Assembly: GCF_016429255.1 (NCBI RefSeq)
Contig: NZ_JAELUG010000069.1
Span: forward strand, 1 to 37,020
Direction of reading: 5' to 3'
DNA from: Rhizobium sp. ASV8
GTDB lineage: Bacteria; Pseudomonadota; Alphaproteobacteria; Rhizobiales; Rhizobiaceae
DNA: 37,020 nt
The notes below the pieces were generated by a model. That model did no database searches. It was given only the letters and a program-made list of their open reading frames with translations, and had not been told where the DNA came from. Below, piece by piece: positions 27,194 through 35,167 of this stretch; position 1 is the first letter of the stretch; the number at the start of each line of letters is the position of its first letter. The translations under genes were made by a program, and so were the position numbers.

Positions 27194-28111
27194 GTGGATC
27201 GGATCGACCTCTTCAGGATTTTCACTCGTGTGGCGGAGTGCAGCAGCTTCACCCGCGCTGCGGATACGCTCGGCCTTCCCCGCTCTTCGGTATCGGCGGC
27301 AATCATCGAGCTCGAGCACCGCATCGGTGCGCGGCTGCTGCATCGCAGCACGCGCAAGGTCTCGCTCACTCAGGACGGCGCGGCTTTCTATGATCGCTGC
27401 CTACAGCTTATCGCGGATGTCGAGGAAACGGAAAACCTGTTCCGGCAGAACGGCGCGGAAGCCTCCGGCAAGCTGCGGGTCGATGTGCCCGGGCGGATTG
27501 GACGGTTGATCATCGCGCCGGCGCTGTCATCCTTCCTCGATCAGTTCCCCGAAATCGAGGTCGATCTCGGTGTTAGTGATCGAGCGATCAATCTCGTGGA
27601 AGACAGCGTCGATTGCGTGCTGCGCGTCGGCCCCTTGAACGATTCCGGCCTTATCGCACGGCCGATCGGCAGGTTGCCGCTCATCAATGTCGCAAGCCCC
27701 GGCTATTTGGCTCAGTATGGTGTTCCACAGACGCCACGGGATCTGACCCGCCACTGGGCGGTCAATTACGCCTCGCCATCGTCAGGGCGGGTCGAGTTGT
27801 GGGAATGGATGGAGGAAAGTTCGTTACGCAGTCTGGCGATGCGAAGCCGCGTGACCGTCAATAGCGCCGAGGCCTATATTGCCTGCTGCGTCGCCGGCCT
27901 CGGGCTGATCCAGAACCCTGCTTACGATCTGCAACAACATTTGCAGGCGGGCGAGCTTGTCGAGGTCATGCCGAATTTTCGCGCCGAGCCCCTGCAGATG
28001 ACGCTACTCTATCCGCATCGTCGGTATCTTTCACCTCGCGTCCAGGTTTTCTCAGATTGGCTGCAAGCCTTGATGAAAGACGCGATCCTGCGTCAGTCGA
28101 CGGAAGCCTAG
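27194..28111 (+). CDS. LysR-family transcriptional regulator
   Basis: LysR-type regulator of 305 residues. The N-terminal winged helix-turn-helix (about 1-60) shows FTRVAECSSFTRAADTLGLP, then SSVSAAIIELEHRIGARLL and HRSTRKVSLTQDG. The C-terminal effector domain (about 90-295) is of the CrgA/substrate-binding-like type. The start is GTG 27194, where the family N-terminus MDRIDLFRIF begins. It is divergent from the SDR gene, a standard arrangement for a regulator and its target. The stop codon lies within a 14-base palindrome, GCCTAGCGCTAGGC (28106-28119). Confidence 0.93.
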   Translation: MDRIDLFRIFTRVAECSSFTRAADTLGLPRSSVSAAIIELEHRIGARLLHRSTRKVSLTQDGAAFYDRCLQLIADVEETENLFRQNGAEASGKLRVDVPGRIGRLIIAPALSSFLDQFPEIEVDLGVSDRAINLVEDSVDCVLRVGPLNDSGLIARPIGRLPLINVASPGYLAQYGVPQTPRDLTRHWAVNYASPSSGRVELWEWMEESSLRSLAMRSRVTVNSAEAYIACCVAGLGLIQNPAYDLQQHLQAGELVEVMPNFRAEPLQMTLLYPHRRYLSPRVQVFSDWLQALMKDAILRQSTEA

Positions 28112-28131
28112 CGCTAGGCATCGTTCTTGGG

Positions 28132-28174
28132 AGCGCCCCGGCACCGCGGATGAAACCAGCGGTGCCGGGGCGCT
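28132..28174 (+). terminator. Strong hairpin terminator after the LysR gene
   Basis: A perfect 16-bp stem, AGCGCCCCGGCACCGC (28132-28147) against GCGGTGCCGGGGCGCT (28159-28174), with an 11-base loop, followed by ATTTC. It starts about 20 bases after the lysR stop. Confidence 0.85.
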
Positions 28175-28190
28175 ATTTCAATCTATCGAA

Positions 28191-28298
28191 CTAAAGCGCG
28201 TCGCGATCTTTCAGATTCGCTTCATGCGCTTTAGCTCTTAGATTTCACGCATGTCGTCGTCGCAAAACCGCTGCGCACTTTTGCGCGACATGCTCTAG
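28191..28298. repeat. Rhizobial intergenic palindromic element (RIME-like), 108 bp
   Basis: Two consecutive palindromes: CTAAAGCGC (28191-28199) with GCGCTTTAG (28226-28234), then GCATGTCG (28249-28256) with CGACATGC (28286-28293), the latter enclosing CGCAAAA/TTTTGCG (28261-28267 and 28279-28285). From memory, the composition, about 108-base length and AAAACCGCTGCGCACTTTTGCG core match intergenic mosaic repeats common in Rhizobium and Agrobacterium. Only one full copy is seen in the window. Its right end overlaps the stop codon of the P1 peptidase gene. Confidence 0.75.
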
Positions 28299-29440
28299 GC
28301 TTGCATGCCTTCCGGCTCCATCCTGCCATACTGCCGCACCAATTCGGTCAGTCGATCATGTGAGATCGCCTGGATCCGGAAGCGATCATGAGGCGTGCCG
28401 CCCATGTCCTCGGCCGCCAGCATCGCGTTGACGACCGCCTCTTCGACGCTGTCGACCGCCGCCATGTAGACGGGGTCGAGGGGCTCGTCGTTGACGATCT
28501 GCAGCGGAAGGTGGCCGTTGGCCCTATGTGCCATCGGATGGGCATTCGCCGTTGAGAATGCCAGGAAGATGTCGCCGGAATTGTTGCCGCCCGGCGTGCC
28601 GTTGCGACCAATACCGATGGCGGCGCGGCGCGCGAGACGCTTGAGCTGATGCGGTGCCAGAGGCAGATCGGTGGCGATGACGACGATGATCGAACCGCGC
28701 TCCTGAAGTTGGCTCTGCGGCGTGCCATCGCGCATGTGCTTGCCGACAGGCACGCCTGCGATCGTCAGCCAGTCCCGCTGGCCGTGATTGGCCTGGACCA
28801 GCGTACCGATCGTGTAAGTGCGTCCGTCGAACTCGACGACGCGGGACGAGGTGCCTGTTCCGCCCTTGAACCCGTAGGTGATCATGCCGGTGCCGCCGCC
28901 GCAATTGCCTTCCTGCACCGGGCCTGCCGTCACGCTGTCGAGGGCGGCGCGCACGTCGGCCTCGTTGACATGCATTCCGTTGATGTCGTTCAGCGCGCCG
29001 TCATAGGTCTCGGCGATAACAGGCATGATCCAGAGGAAATCGTCCGTCTGGTAGGTCGAGGCGTAGTGGTCGATCATCCATTTGATGGTCGCATGATGCG
29101 CCATGCCGACGCCGTGCGTGTTGGTGATGACGACAGGCCCGAGGAAGTACCCGCCGTCCTCTATCCAGTGCGTACCGGTCATTTCCCCGTTGCCGTTGAA
29201 GCGATGGACGCCGGCATAGACGGGAACCGGTGTTTCAGACCCCATATGCGGCAGGATGGCCGTTACGCCGGTCCGGGTTGGCCGCTTGCGGCCGGGGCGA
29301 GGCTCGTCTTCGATGATGGTGCGGAAGCCGACGCCGACGCCGGCCACGTCCGTGATGGCATTGTTTGCGCCGGTGCGGCCGGTAAAGGGCAAGCCTAGCT
29401 GGCGGCCGCGGGGTTTGCGGGTATTTGCTTTTGTTGTCAT
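28295..29440 (-). CDS. P1-family (S58, DmpA-like) aminopeptidase
   Basis: N-terminal-nucleophile peptidase of 381 residues, family S58, the group of O. anthropi DmpA (L-aminopeptidase/D-Ala-esterase-amidase) and the beta-aminopeptidases. It is made as a precursor that cuts itself before a serine; the expected site is in GGNNSGDIFLAFSTAN, giving Ser at about residue 288 as the new N-terminus of the small subunit. EGNCGGGTGMITYGFKGG and ITNTHGVGMAHHA are further family features. I chose ATG 29440, 1 base after the permease stop region, rather than the longer start at 29473 that overlaps the permease. It is the last gene of an ABC importer operon, so it probably processes the imported compound. 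No signal peptide is seen. Confidence 0.9.
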   Translation of the reverse strand: MTTKANTRKPRGRQLGLPFTGRTGANNAITDVAGVGVGFRTIIEDEPRPGRKRPTRTGVTAILPHMGSETPVPVYAGVHRFNGNGEMTGTHWIEDGGYFLGPVVITNTHGVGMAHHATIKWMIDHYASTYQTDDFLWIMPVIAETYDGALNDINGMHVNEADVRAALDSVTAGPVQEGNCGGGTGMITYGFKGGTGTSSRVVEFDGRTYTIGTLVQANHGQRDWLTIAGVPVGKHMRDGTPQSQLQERGSIIVVIATDLPLAPHQLKRLARRAAIGIGRNGTPGGNNSGDIFLAFSTANAHPMAHRANGHLPLQIVNDEPLDPVYMAAVDSVEEAVVNAMLAAEDMGGTPHDRFRIQAISHDRLTELVRQYGRMEPEGMQA

Positions 29441-29441
29441 G

Positions 29442-30272
29442 TCATTTCTGCCGGGAGCGAAGGTAAAGGCCAAGGGAGGCCACGAGGAAGGAGAAGGTCA
29501 GCATCATCACCGCGATCGCATTGATCTCCGGTTTGATGCCGCGACGGAGCATGGCGAAGATGAACATCGGCAGGGTCGTGACGTCGACGCCGGCGATGAA
29601 GTAGGTGATCACCAGGTCATCCATCGAGATGATGAAGGCAAGCAATGCTCCGCCGAGTATGCCCGGCATGAGCTGTGGCAGCACCACGCGGCGGAACGTC
29701 ATCCACTCGTTGGCGCCGAGATCGGCCGATGCATTTTCGAGCGTCCGATCCATGCCGGCCAGTCGCGCCGAAACGACGATGAAGACATAGGAGGTCAGGA
29801 AGGTGCATTGGCCGATGATGATCGTCATAAGGCCGAGCTTGATGCCGGCGCTGACAAAGAAGATCAGCAGTGCGATACCGAGAACGATGTCGGGCATCAG
29901 CATGGGCATGAACATGGCGACTTGATAGAAACGCTTGCCAAGAAAATTGAACCGGTGCAGCGCGATCGCCATGGCGGTGCCGAGCACCGTCGAGATTACG
30001 GTGGTCGAGACCGCGATCTTCAGGCTGTTGAAGACGGCAGCGATCAGCTGGTCCGTCGACTCGATATAGAGCGCGCTTTCGGAAGAGGCCGTCTTGAAGC
30101 CGAAGACCTGGGCATACCAATCCGTCGTGAAGCCGCTCCAGCTCATCATGTTGACCGGGTTCGAATTGAACGAATAGACGGCGATCAGGACGAGCGGGAT
30201 ATAGATGAAGGCAAAGAACAGGATGGTGTAAAGCGCCAGTCCGCCATTGAAGAGAGTGCGTGCGATTTTCAT
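29442..30272 (-). CDS. ABC transporter permease (PotC-like)
   Basis: Second permease of the P1-peptidase-linked importer, 276 residues with about six transmembrane segments, starting with TLFNGGLALYTILFFAFIYI. The EAA-like loop is ENASADLGANEWMTFRRVVL and the region FIISMDDLVITYFIAG is typical of PotC/PotI. The ATG is preceded by GAGGAGAG. The 10-base gap from the upstream permease and the near-contact with the peptidase gene place all in one operon. Confidence 0.92.
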   Translation of the reverse strand: MKIARTLFNGGLALYTILFFAFIYIPLVLIAVYSFNSNPVNMMSWSGFTTDWYAQVFGFKTASSESALYIESTDQLIAAVFNSLKIAVSTTVISTVLGTAMAIALHRFNFLGKRFYQVAMFMPMLMPDIVLGIALLIFFVSAGIKLGLMTIIIGQCTFLTSYVFIVVSARLAGMDRTLENASADLGANEWMTFRRVVLPQLMPGILGGALLAFIISMDDLVITYFIAGVDVTTLPMFIFAMLRRGIKPEINAIAVMMLTFSFLVASLGLYLRSRQK

Positions 30273-30282
30273 GGGGCTCTCC

Positions 30283-31182
30283 TCATACCGTCAGCGCTGC
30301 GGTCGCATTGCGGCGACTGGAGACGATGACATAGGCGACCAACAGAACCAGCATGACGGCCATGACCATCATGGCGAGCGCCGAGCCGAACGGCCAGTTG
30401 CGGGCGGAGAGGAACTGCGCTTCGATGAGGCTGCCAAGCATCATCACCTTGGCGCCGCCAAGGACGGCCGGGACGACGAAATTGCCGAGTGCGGGGATGA
30501 AAACGATAATCGAGCCGCCGACGATTCCTGGGGTTGTCAACGGCAGCACGATGCGGAAGAAGGTCCGGATCGGGCCGGCGCCGAGATCCAGCGATGCCTG
30601 GATGAGCCGCCAGTCGAGCTTTTCGATGCTGGCATAGATTGGCATGAACATGAACGGTATGAAGACATAGACCATGCCGAGGATGATCGCGCCATCCGTG
30701 TAGATCATCTCCAGCGGCGCGGAGATCACGCCCGTTGTCATCAATGCATTGTTGATCAGGCCCGTCGGACGCAGGATCATCACCCAGACGAAGAGCCGCA
30801 CGATGAGGCTGGAAAAGAATGGCAGGGTGATCAGGAAGAGGCAAAAATTCTTCCACTTGTCCGGCAGCCGGCTGACATAGAAAGCGGCCGGGTAGCAGAC
30901 GATCAGCGTCGCCACCACTGTCATGGCGGCGATTTTCAGAGAACGCAGGAAGATGCCGATATAGACCGGATCGTATTCCTCGAACTGCGGATTGGCGAAG
31001 CCGAGGATGCGGCCGAAATTGTCGGGATAGAAACTCCATTCGACGCCGCCGTAAAGGCCTGGCGTCAGGAAGCTCGTCACCACCATGATGCCAAGGGGAA
31101 CGATAAAGAAGATCAGAAGAAACAGCGTGACCGGCCCGAGCAGCAGCCCGAGTTGGAAACGCCGGCGCGCGGCAATGGTCAT
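30283..31182 (-). CDS. ABC transporter permease (PotB-like)
   Basis: First permease of the importer, 299 residues with about six transmembrane segments (LLGPVTLFLLIFFIVPLGIM near the start). The EAA-like loop is IQASLDLGAGPIRTFFRIVL, followed by PALGNFVVPAVLGG, a PotB/PotH hallmark. The start overlaps the stop of the upstream ATPase gene as ATGA. Confidence 0.92.
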   Translation of the reverse strand: MTIAARRRFQLGLLLGPVTLFLLIFFIVPLGIMVVTSFLTPGLYGGVEWSFYPDNFGRILGFANPQFEEYDPVYIGIFLRSLKIAAMTVVATLIVCYPAAFYVSRLPDKWKNFCLFLITLPFFSSLIVRLFVWVMILRPTGLINNALMTTGVISAPLEMIYTDGAIILGMVYVFIPFMFMPIYASIEKLDWRLIQASLDLGAGPIRTFFRIVLPLTTPGIVGGSIIVFIPALGNFVVPAVLGGAKVMMLGSLIEAQFLSARNWPFGSALAMMVMAVMLVLLVAYVIVSSRRNATAALTV

Positions 31183-32276
31183 CGGGCTTCCCCTCTCGTG
31201 GCGATCAGGTGGACGCTGGCCGGATCGTAGTGCCAGCGTGCGGATTGGCCTGCGGCAAGCTGGCCGACCGCTGCGCGCTGGGCAGCTGGGACATGAGCCA
31301 CAAGCTTGCGGCCGTCTGCCGTTCTGCCGAAGACTTCAAAGGACGAGCCGACATAGACGATCTGTTCAACGGTGACGTCGATGGCCGGGCAAGTGCTGGT
31401 AGAGGTGGCGAGGAAGAAATTCTCCGGGCGGATCAAGGCGACTGCCGGTTCCTTATCCGCAATTGCCGCATTTGGTGCGTGTCGGATCGCCGTCCCTTCT
31501 CCGGTGACGAAGTCCTGGCCGTCGCTGCGTCCTTCGAACAGGTTGCTGGCGCCGATGAAGCTTGCGACGAACGTATTGGCGGGATGATCGTAGATCTGTC
31601 GCGGCGAGTCGAGTTGCTGGATTCGACCGCCATTCAACACGGCGACGCGGTCTGACATGGTCAGCGCCTCCTGCTGATCATGGGTCACGAAGATGAAGGT
31701 GATGCCAAGTTCGTGCTGCAGATTTTTCAGTTCCAGCTGCATGGCTTCGCGCAGATGACGGTCGAGGGCCGAAAGCGGTTCGTCGAGGAGCAGTACCTTG
31801 GGGCGCGCTACGATGGCGCGGGCAAGGGCCACGCGTTGTTGCTGGCCGCCCGACAATTGCCGCGGCAGACGGCTTTCCATGTCTTCCAGGCCGACCATTT
31901 TCAACACCGCTCGAACGCGCTCGATCCGTTCGGCCTTGCCGACGCCAGCAGCTTCAAGCGCATAGCCTGCATTCTCGCCGACGCTCATATGTGGGAAGAG
32001 CGCGTAGTTCTGGAAAACGGTGTTGACGGGGCGGCGGTAGGGAGGCCGGTCCGTCATGTCTTCGCCGTCGATTACGATGCGGCCGGCATCGAGCTCGACG
32101 AAGCCGCTGATTGCTTGGAGCAAGGTGGTCTTGCCGCAGCCGGACGGCCCCAGAAGTGTAATGAATTCATTGCGGTCGATCTCCAGATCGATGCCGTCAA
32201 GCGCCTTGACCTGCCGACCCTCAGGAGTCGAAAAAGCCTTTGCGGCTGAAGCCAGCCGCACGATTGCATCTCGCAT
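31179..32276 (-). CDS. Spermidine/putrescine-class ABC transporter ATP-binding protein (PotA-like)
   Basis: ATPase of the importer, 365 residues. Motifs are Walker A GPSGCGKT, signature LSGGQQQRVALARAI, Walker B VLLLDEPLSALD, H-loop VTHDQQEA and a C-terminal TOBE domain (about 270-355, ALIRPENFFL). ATG 32276 has GGGGAA 7 bases upstream. It is the first gene of a four-gene minus-strand operon (ATPase, two permeases, P1 peptidase) and diverges from the binding-protein gene. Confidence 0.94.
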   Translation of the reverse strand: MRDAIVRLASAAKAFSTPEGRQVKALDGIDLEIDRNEFITLLGPSGCGKTTLLQAISGFVELDAGRIVIDGEDMTDRPPYRRPVNTVFQNYALFPHMSVGENAGYALEAAGVGKAERIERVRAVLKMVGLEDMESRLPRQLSGGQQQRVALARAIVARPKVLLLDEPLSALDRHLREAMQLELKNLQHELGITFIFVTHDQQEALTMSDRVAVLNGGRIQQLDSPRQIYDHPANTFVASFIGASNLFEGRSDGQDFVTGEGTAIRHAPNAAIADKEPAVALIRPENFFLATSTSTCPAIDVTVEQIVYVGSSFEVFGRTADGRKLVAHVPAAQRAAVGQLAAGQSARWHYDPASVHLIATRGEAR

Positions 32277-32439
32277 GCTTCGTTCCCCGAAATGTTATTA
32301 AATTAACTCTTGCGTGATTTCGATATGTTGATATCATTTTTTTGTCGAAGTCAACGCCCTCAACGCGGTCGGTTAAAGCTTCCACAGAGGCCGAGCCTAG
32401 CGCGCCGAAGGGATAATAATCCTATTAAGGGGAACTAAA
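32277..32439. promoter_or_regulatory. Divergent promoter region between ABC operon and binding-protein gene
   Basis: These 163 bases are AT-rich near 32290-32345 and must serve both directions. They contain the direct repeat GATAT-GTT-GATAT and within it the palindrome TGATATCA (32329-32336), candidate sites for the nearby RpiR-family regulator. This assignment is inference. Confidence 0.5.
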
Positions 32440-33483
32440 ATGACGATTTTGAAAGGCGTTTTCCGGCGCCTGGGCCTTGTTGCGCTTACGGCATTGCTGC
32501 CAACAGCGGTTCTCGCCGAAGAGCTCAACATCTATAACTGGGGCGAATACATCAATCCGGCTGTCCTCCAGAAGTTCGAGCAGGAAACCAAGATCAAGGT
32601 CAATCTGTCGACCTACTCTTCCAACGAGGAAATGCTGGCCAAGATCCAGGGTGGCGCGACCGGCTACGACATCGTCTTTCCGTCCATTCATATGCAGGAG
32701 ATCATGGCGAAGCTGAACCTCCTGGAAAAGACCGATATCGACACCTATGAGGGTTTCAAGAACATCGATCCTCAGTTCCTGCGTGCCAAGAGCGATCCGA
32801 AGGGCGAATTTTGCCTGCCCTACGCCTTCGGCACCGTCGGGATCCTCTACAATCGCCGCGTTCTCGGCAAGGACATTACCGGCTGGAAGGACCTGGTTGC
32901 GACCGTCAAGGAGAAGCACCTGAAGTTCACGCTGCTCGACGACATGCGTGAAGTGCTTGGGGTTGGCCTGATCCTCAACGGTCACTCCGTCAATTCGACC
33001 AAGCCGGAAGATCTTCAGCAGGCGGCCGACACCGTCATCGACATGAAGCCCTATGTGGCGGCTTTCACCTATGACTCGCGTCCGATGGTGGAATCCGGCG
33101 ATATTGCCGCTGCTCACTTCTTCGTCGGCTCGATGATCAACGTCTTCGGCAATCCGAAGGACCTCGGCTATGTTATTCCGCAAGAAGGCGCGACCATGTA
33201 TCAGGAAGATATGTGCGTGCTGAAAACGGCGCCCAATAAGACGAACGCGATCAAGTTCCTGCAGTTCTACACCCGCCCGGACGTCGCAGCACTGAACGTC
33301 GCGCAGCAGACCAACGGCACACCCAATGTTCCGGCTCGCCAATTGACGCCGGAAAACATCAAGAATAGCAAGGAAATCAATCCGACTGACGAAACCATGA
33401 AGCGTCTGCAGATCTTCGAGAATCTCGGACCGGGTCTCCGTCAATTCGATCGCGTATGGACGAAGGTCAAGACAGCGCAGTAA
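32440..33483 (+). CDS. Periplasmic substrate-binding protein (PotD/PotF-like)
   Basis: Polyamine-class binding protein of 347 residues. The Sec signal peptide spans about residues 1-26 (RRLGLVALTALLPTAVLA before EEL). The mature protein begins with ELNIYNWGEYI, a strong PotD/PotF signature, followed by YDIVFPSIHMQEIM and the EFCLPYAFGTVGILYNRR region. ATG 32440 has AAGGGG about 7 bases upstream. It is divergent from its presumed ATPase and permeases. The ligand could be a polyamine, an amino-acid amide or an opine-like compound; the linked P1 peptidase suggests something with an amide bond. Confidence 0.92.
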   Translation: MTILKGVFRRLGLVALTALLPTAVLAEELNIYNWGEYINPAVLQKFEQETKIKVNLSTYSSNEEMLAKIQGGATGYDIVFPSIHMQEIMAKLNLLEKTDIDTYEGFKNIDPQFLRAKSDPKGEFCLPYAFGTVGILYNRRVLGKDITGWKDLVATVKEKHLKFTLLDDMREVLGVGLILNGHSVNSTKPEDLQQAADTVIDMKPYVAAFTYDSRPMVESGDIAAAHFFVGSMINVFGNPKDLGYVIPQEGATMYQEDMCVLKTAPNKTNAIKFLQFYTRPDVAALNVAQQTNGTPNVPARQLTPENIKNSKEINPTDETMKRLQIFENLGPGLRQFDRVWTKVKTAQ

Positions 33484-33500
33484 CGTCAAAGTGCGATACT

Positions 33501-33518
33501 CCGCCCGGTCCCGGGCGG
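33501..33518 (+). terminator. GC-rich hairpin between binding-protein and RpiR regulator genes
   Basis: Perfect 8-bp stem CCGCCCGG-TC-CCGGGCGG, 17 bases after the binding-protein stop and just before the ribosome site GGAGGG of the regulator gene. There is no T-tract, so it probably lowers read-through into the regulator rather than stopping it fully. Confidence 0.7.
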
Positions 33519-33537
33519 AGCTTCACCGGAGGGAAGA

Positions 33538-34395
33538 TTGTCGAAGGATATATTGAAGCTTGTGCAGAGCGCTGACATGCGCAAGTCGAAGTCCGACAAG
33601 CTGATTGCCAGCTATATCGAGCGCAACATCGCCGAACTTCCCTTCGAGACAGCGAAATCCATTGCAGCCAGGCTGGAGATCTCGCAGATGACCGTCGGTC
33701 GCTATCTGCGGCGGCTCGGCTTCGATGGTCTGGATGAACTCAAGACGGCTTTGCGTAGAGGTGGCCGCTCGAATCCTGCCTGGCAAATCAAAGGGTCTCT
33801 TGATCGCTTCCAGGATGATCTGCGCGACGGTAAATTCCTCGCCGGGCTCTTGCAGCAGCAGGTCGAAAATCTCGGCATGATCTACGAGCTGACGACTGCG
33901 CCGCAATGGCAGCAGACCATCGATGCGCTGATCTCGGCAAGCGAAGTCTATGTCGCCGCCTACCAGAACGTCCGTGGCATCGCTCAGTATTTCGCCGCCC
34001 AGCTTTCCTACACACGCTCGCGCGTTGCCTTCATGGACGGGTTGAACGGTACCTATGCCGAACTGCTCGACGGAGCGGTCGAAGGCCGCGTGCTGTTCCT
34101 CCATGATGTCCGCCGCTTCGCAGCCAAGGCGAGACCGCTTGCCGAAGAGGCGCGCCGGGCCGGTGTGAAGGTTATCCTGTTGACGGACGAGTTCTGCCCC
34201 TGGGCGGAAGAGGTGTCGGATATCTCGCTCGTCATCCCCGGCTCGCACGGCCCGCTCTGGGACGGGGCCGCGACCATGACGGCCGTGATGGATCTCCTTC
34301 TCAGCAACCTCATCGTCGTGCTGAGCGGCAAGGTGGGCGAACGTGTGGAATTGCTGACCCGCTTGCAGGATGTGTTCGGCGATTTCGAGAGCTGA
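33538..34395 (+). CDS. RpiR/MurR-family transcriptional regulator
   Basis: Regulator of 285 residues: an N-terminal HTH_6 domain (about 1-77, with MRKSKSDKLIASYIE and LEISQMTVGRYLRRLGF) and a C-terminal SIS-like domain (about 125-255). The start is TTG 33538, directed by GGAGGG (33528-33533); no better start is nearby. The usual glycine/serine phosphosugar loop of SIS is replaced by VYVAAYQNVRGIAQYF, and DVRRFAAKA occupies the next loop, a variant seen in regulators beside amine and amino-acid transporters. It follows the binding-protein gene and likely controls the divergent importer/P1 peptidase locus. Confidence 0.88.
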   Translation: MSKDILKLVQSADMRKSKSDKLIASYIERNIAELPFETAKSIAARLEISQMTVGRYLRRLGFDGLDELKTALRRGGRSNPAWQIKGSLDRFQDDLRDGKFLAGLLQQQVENLGMIYELTTAPQWQQTIDALISASEVYVAAYQNVRGIAQYFAAQLSYTRSRVAFMDGLNGTYAELLDGAVEGRVLFLHDVRRFAAKARPLAEEARRAGVKVILLTDEFCPWAEEVSDISLVIPGSHGPLWDGAATMTAVMDLLLSNLIVVLSGKVGERVELLTRLQDVFGDFES

Positions 34396-34487
34396 CGGTC
34401 GGCTCCTAAGTGTCTTGCTCTTGTCGCCAACCATGACGTAATTTGCACGCACACACATATTCCGATCCGAGCCGGGGACCCAAGATA

Positions 34488-35087
34488 TTGATTTTCCGTG
34501 CCCTACTACCCGCCTGTGCTCTGGCGATAGGCATTGGCCTGGCTTCGGTTCAAGCGCGTTCAGCGCCCGAAGCGGTTGCGCCCGTTACTCCGACGACAAC
34601 GCAATTGCAGCAGGCCATCGACCGCGTGCGGCCCGGCAGCGCTCGCATCCGCGAGCTGCTCGGCTGTGTTCCTGCCTTCGGGCAGCCCGAGACCGTTCGT
34701 CTCTGTGCGATGAGCGCCGAAGGTCGCGATTTCATTGATAGCCTGGCGTTCCGTCTCACCGACGGGCGCTGGGATGTCTTTCTCGACGATGCGGGTCTGC
34801 CGCCGACAATCGAGGGAGCCTGCGCCCCTCTTGATTTCGCTCAGGCTGCCTTTCGGAAATTGCGCGCGGATGCAGGGTTAAGCGTCACGGGAGAGGTCGA
34901 CAACGGCGAAGGTCTTTTCACTGAGCAGCGGGGCGTGCTGCGCGACAAGACGGGACCCTATCGTTTGATGTGCCGCTATGAAGTCGCGTCTGGCGTCGGC
35001 AATAAATATCTCTTCATTACCTATGTCTGGCACGACGGATCACACTATGTCATCGATCCGGATATCGAAGTCTGGCCTGACTATTGA
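34488..35087 (+). CDS. Secreted hypothetical protein
   Basis: About 200 residues with a clear Sec signal (IFRALLPACALAIGIGLASV, cleavage near ARSA) and four or more cysteines in the mature part (LLGCVPAFGQ, RLCAM, GACAPL, LMCRYE) that could form disulfides. I recognise no family. I chose TTG 34488, about 9 bases after GGGGA, since the protein then starts at the signal peptide; a TTG at 34443 would add 15 polar residues. It stands alone, after the RpiR gene and convergent with the PLP enzyme gene. Confidence 0.7.
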   Translation: MIFRALLPACALAIGIGLASVQARSAPEAVAPVTPTTTQLQQAIDRVRPGSARIRELLGCVPAFGQPETVRLCAMSAEGRDFIDSLAFRLTDGRWDVFLDDAGLPPTIEGACAPLDFAQAAFRKLRADAGLSVTGEVDNGEGLFTEQRGVLRDKTGPYRLMCRYEVASGVGNKYLFITYVWHDGSHYVIDPDIEVWPDY

Positions 35088-35092
35088 CGCTC

Positions 35093-35119
35093 GGGTGGCC
35101 GCCGGATATTCGGTCACCC
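35093..35119. terminator. Hairpin between the convergent hypothetical and PLP-enzyme genes
   Basis: GGGTGGCCG (35093-35101) pairs with CGGTCACCC (35111-35119), one G-T wobble included, over a 9-base loop. It lies between the two stops and may act for both strands; no long T-run. Confidence 0.5.
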
Positions 35120-35167
35120 CACCCTTGTGCGCGCTTCAACCCGAAGCAGCCTAGCGATACCTCGAAA

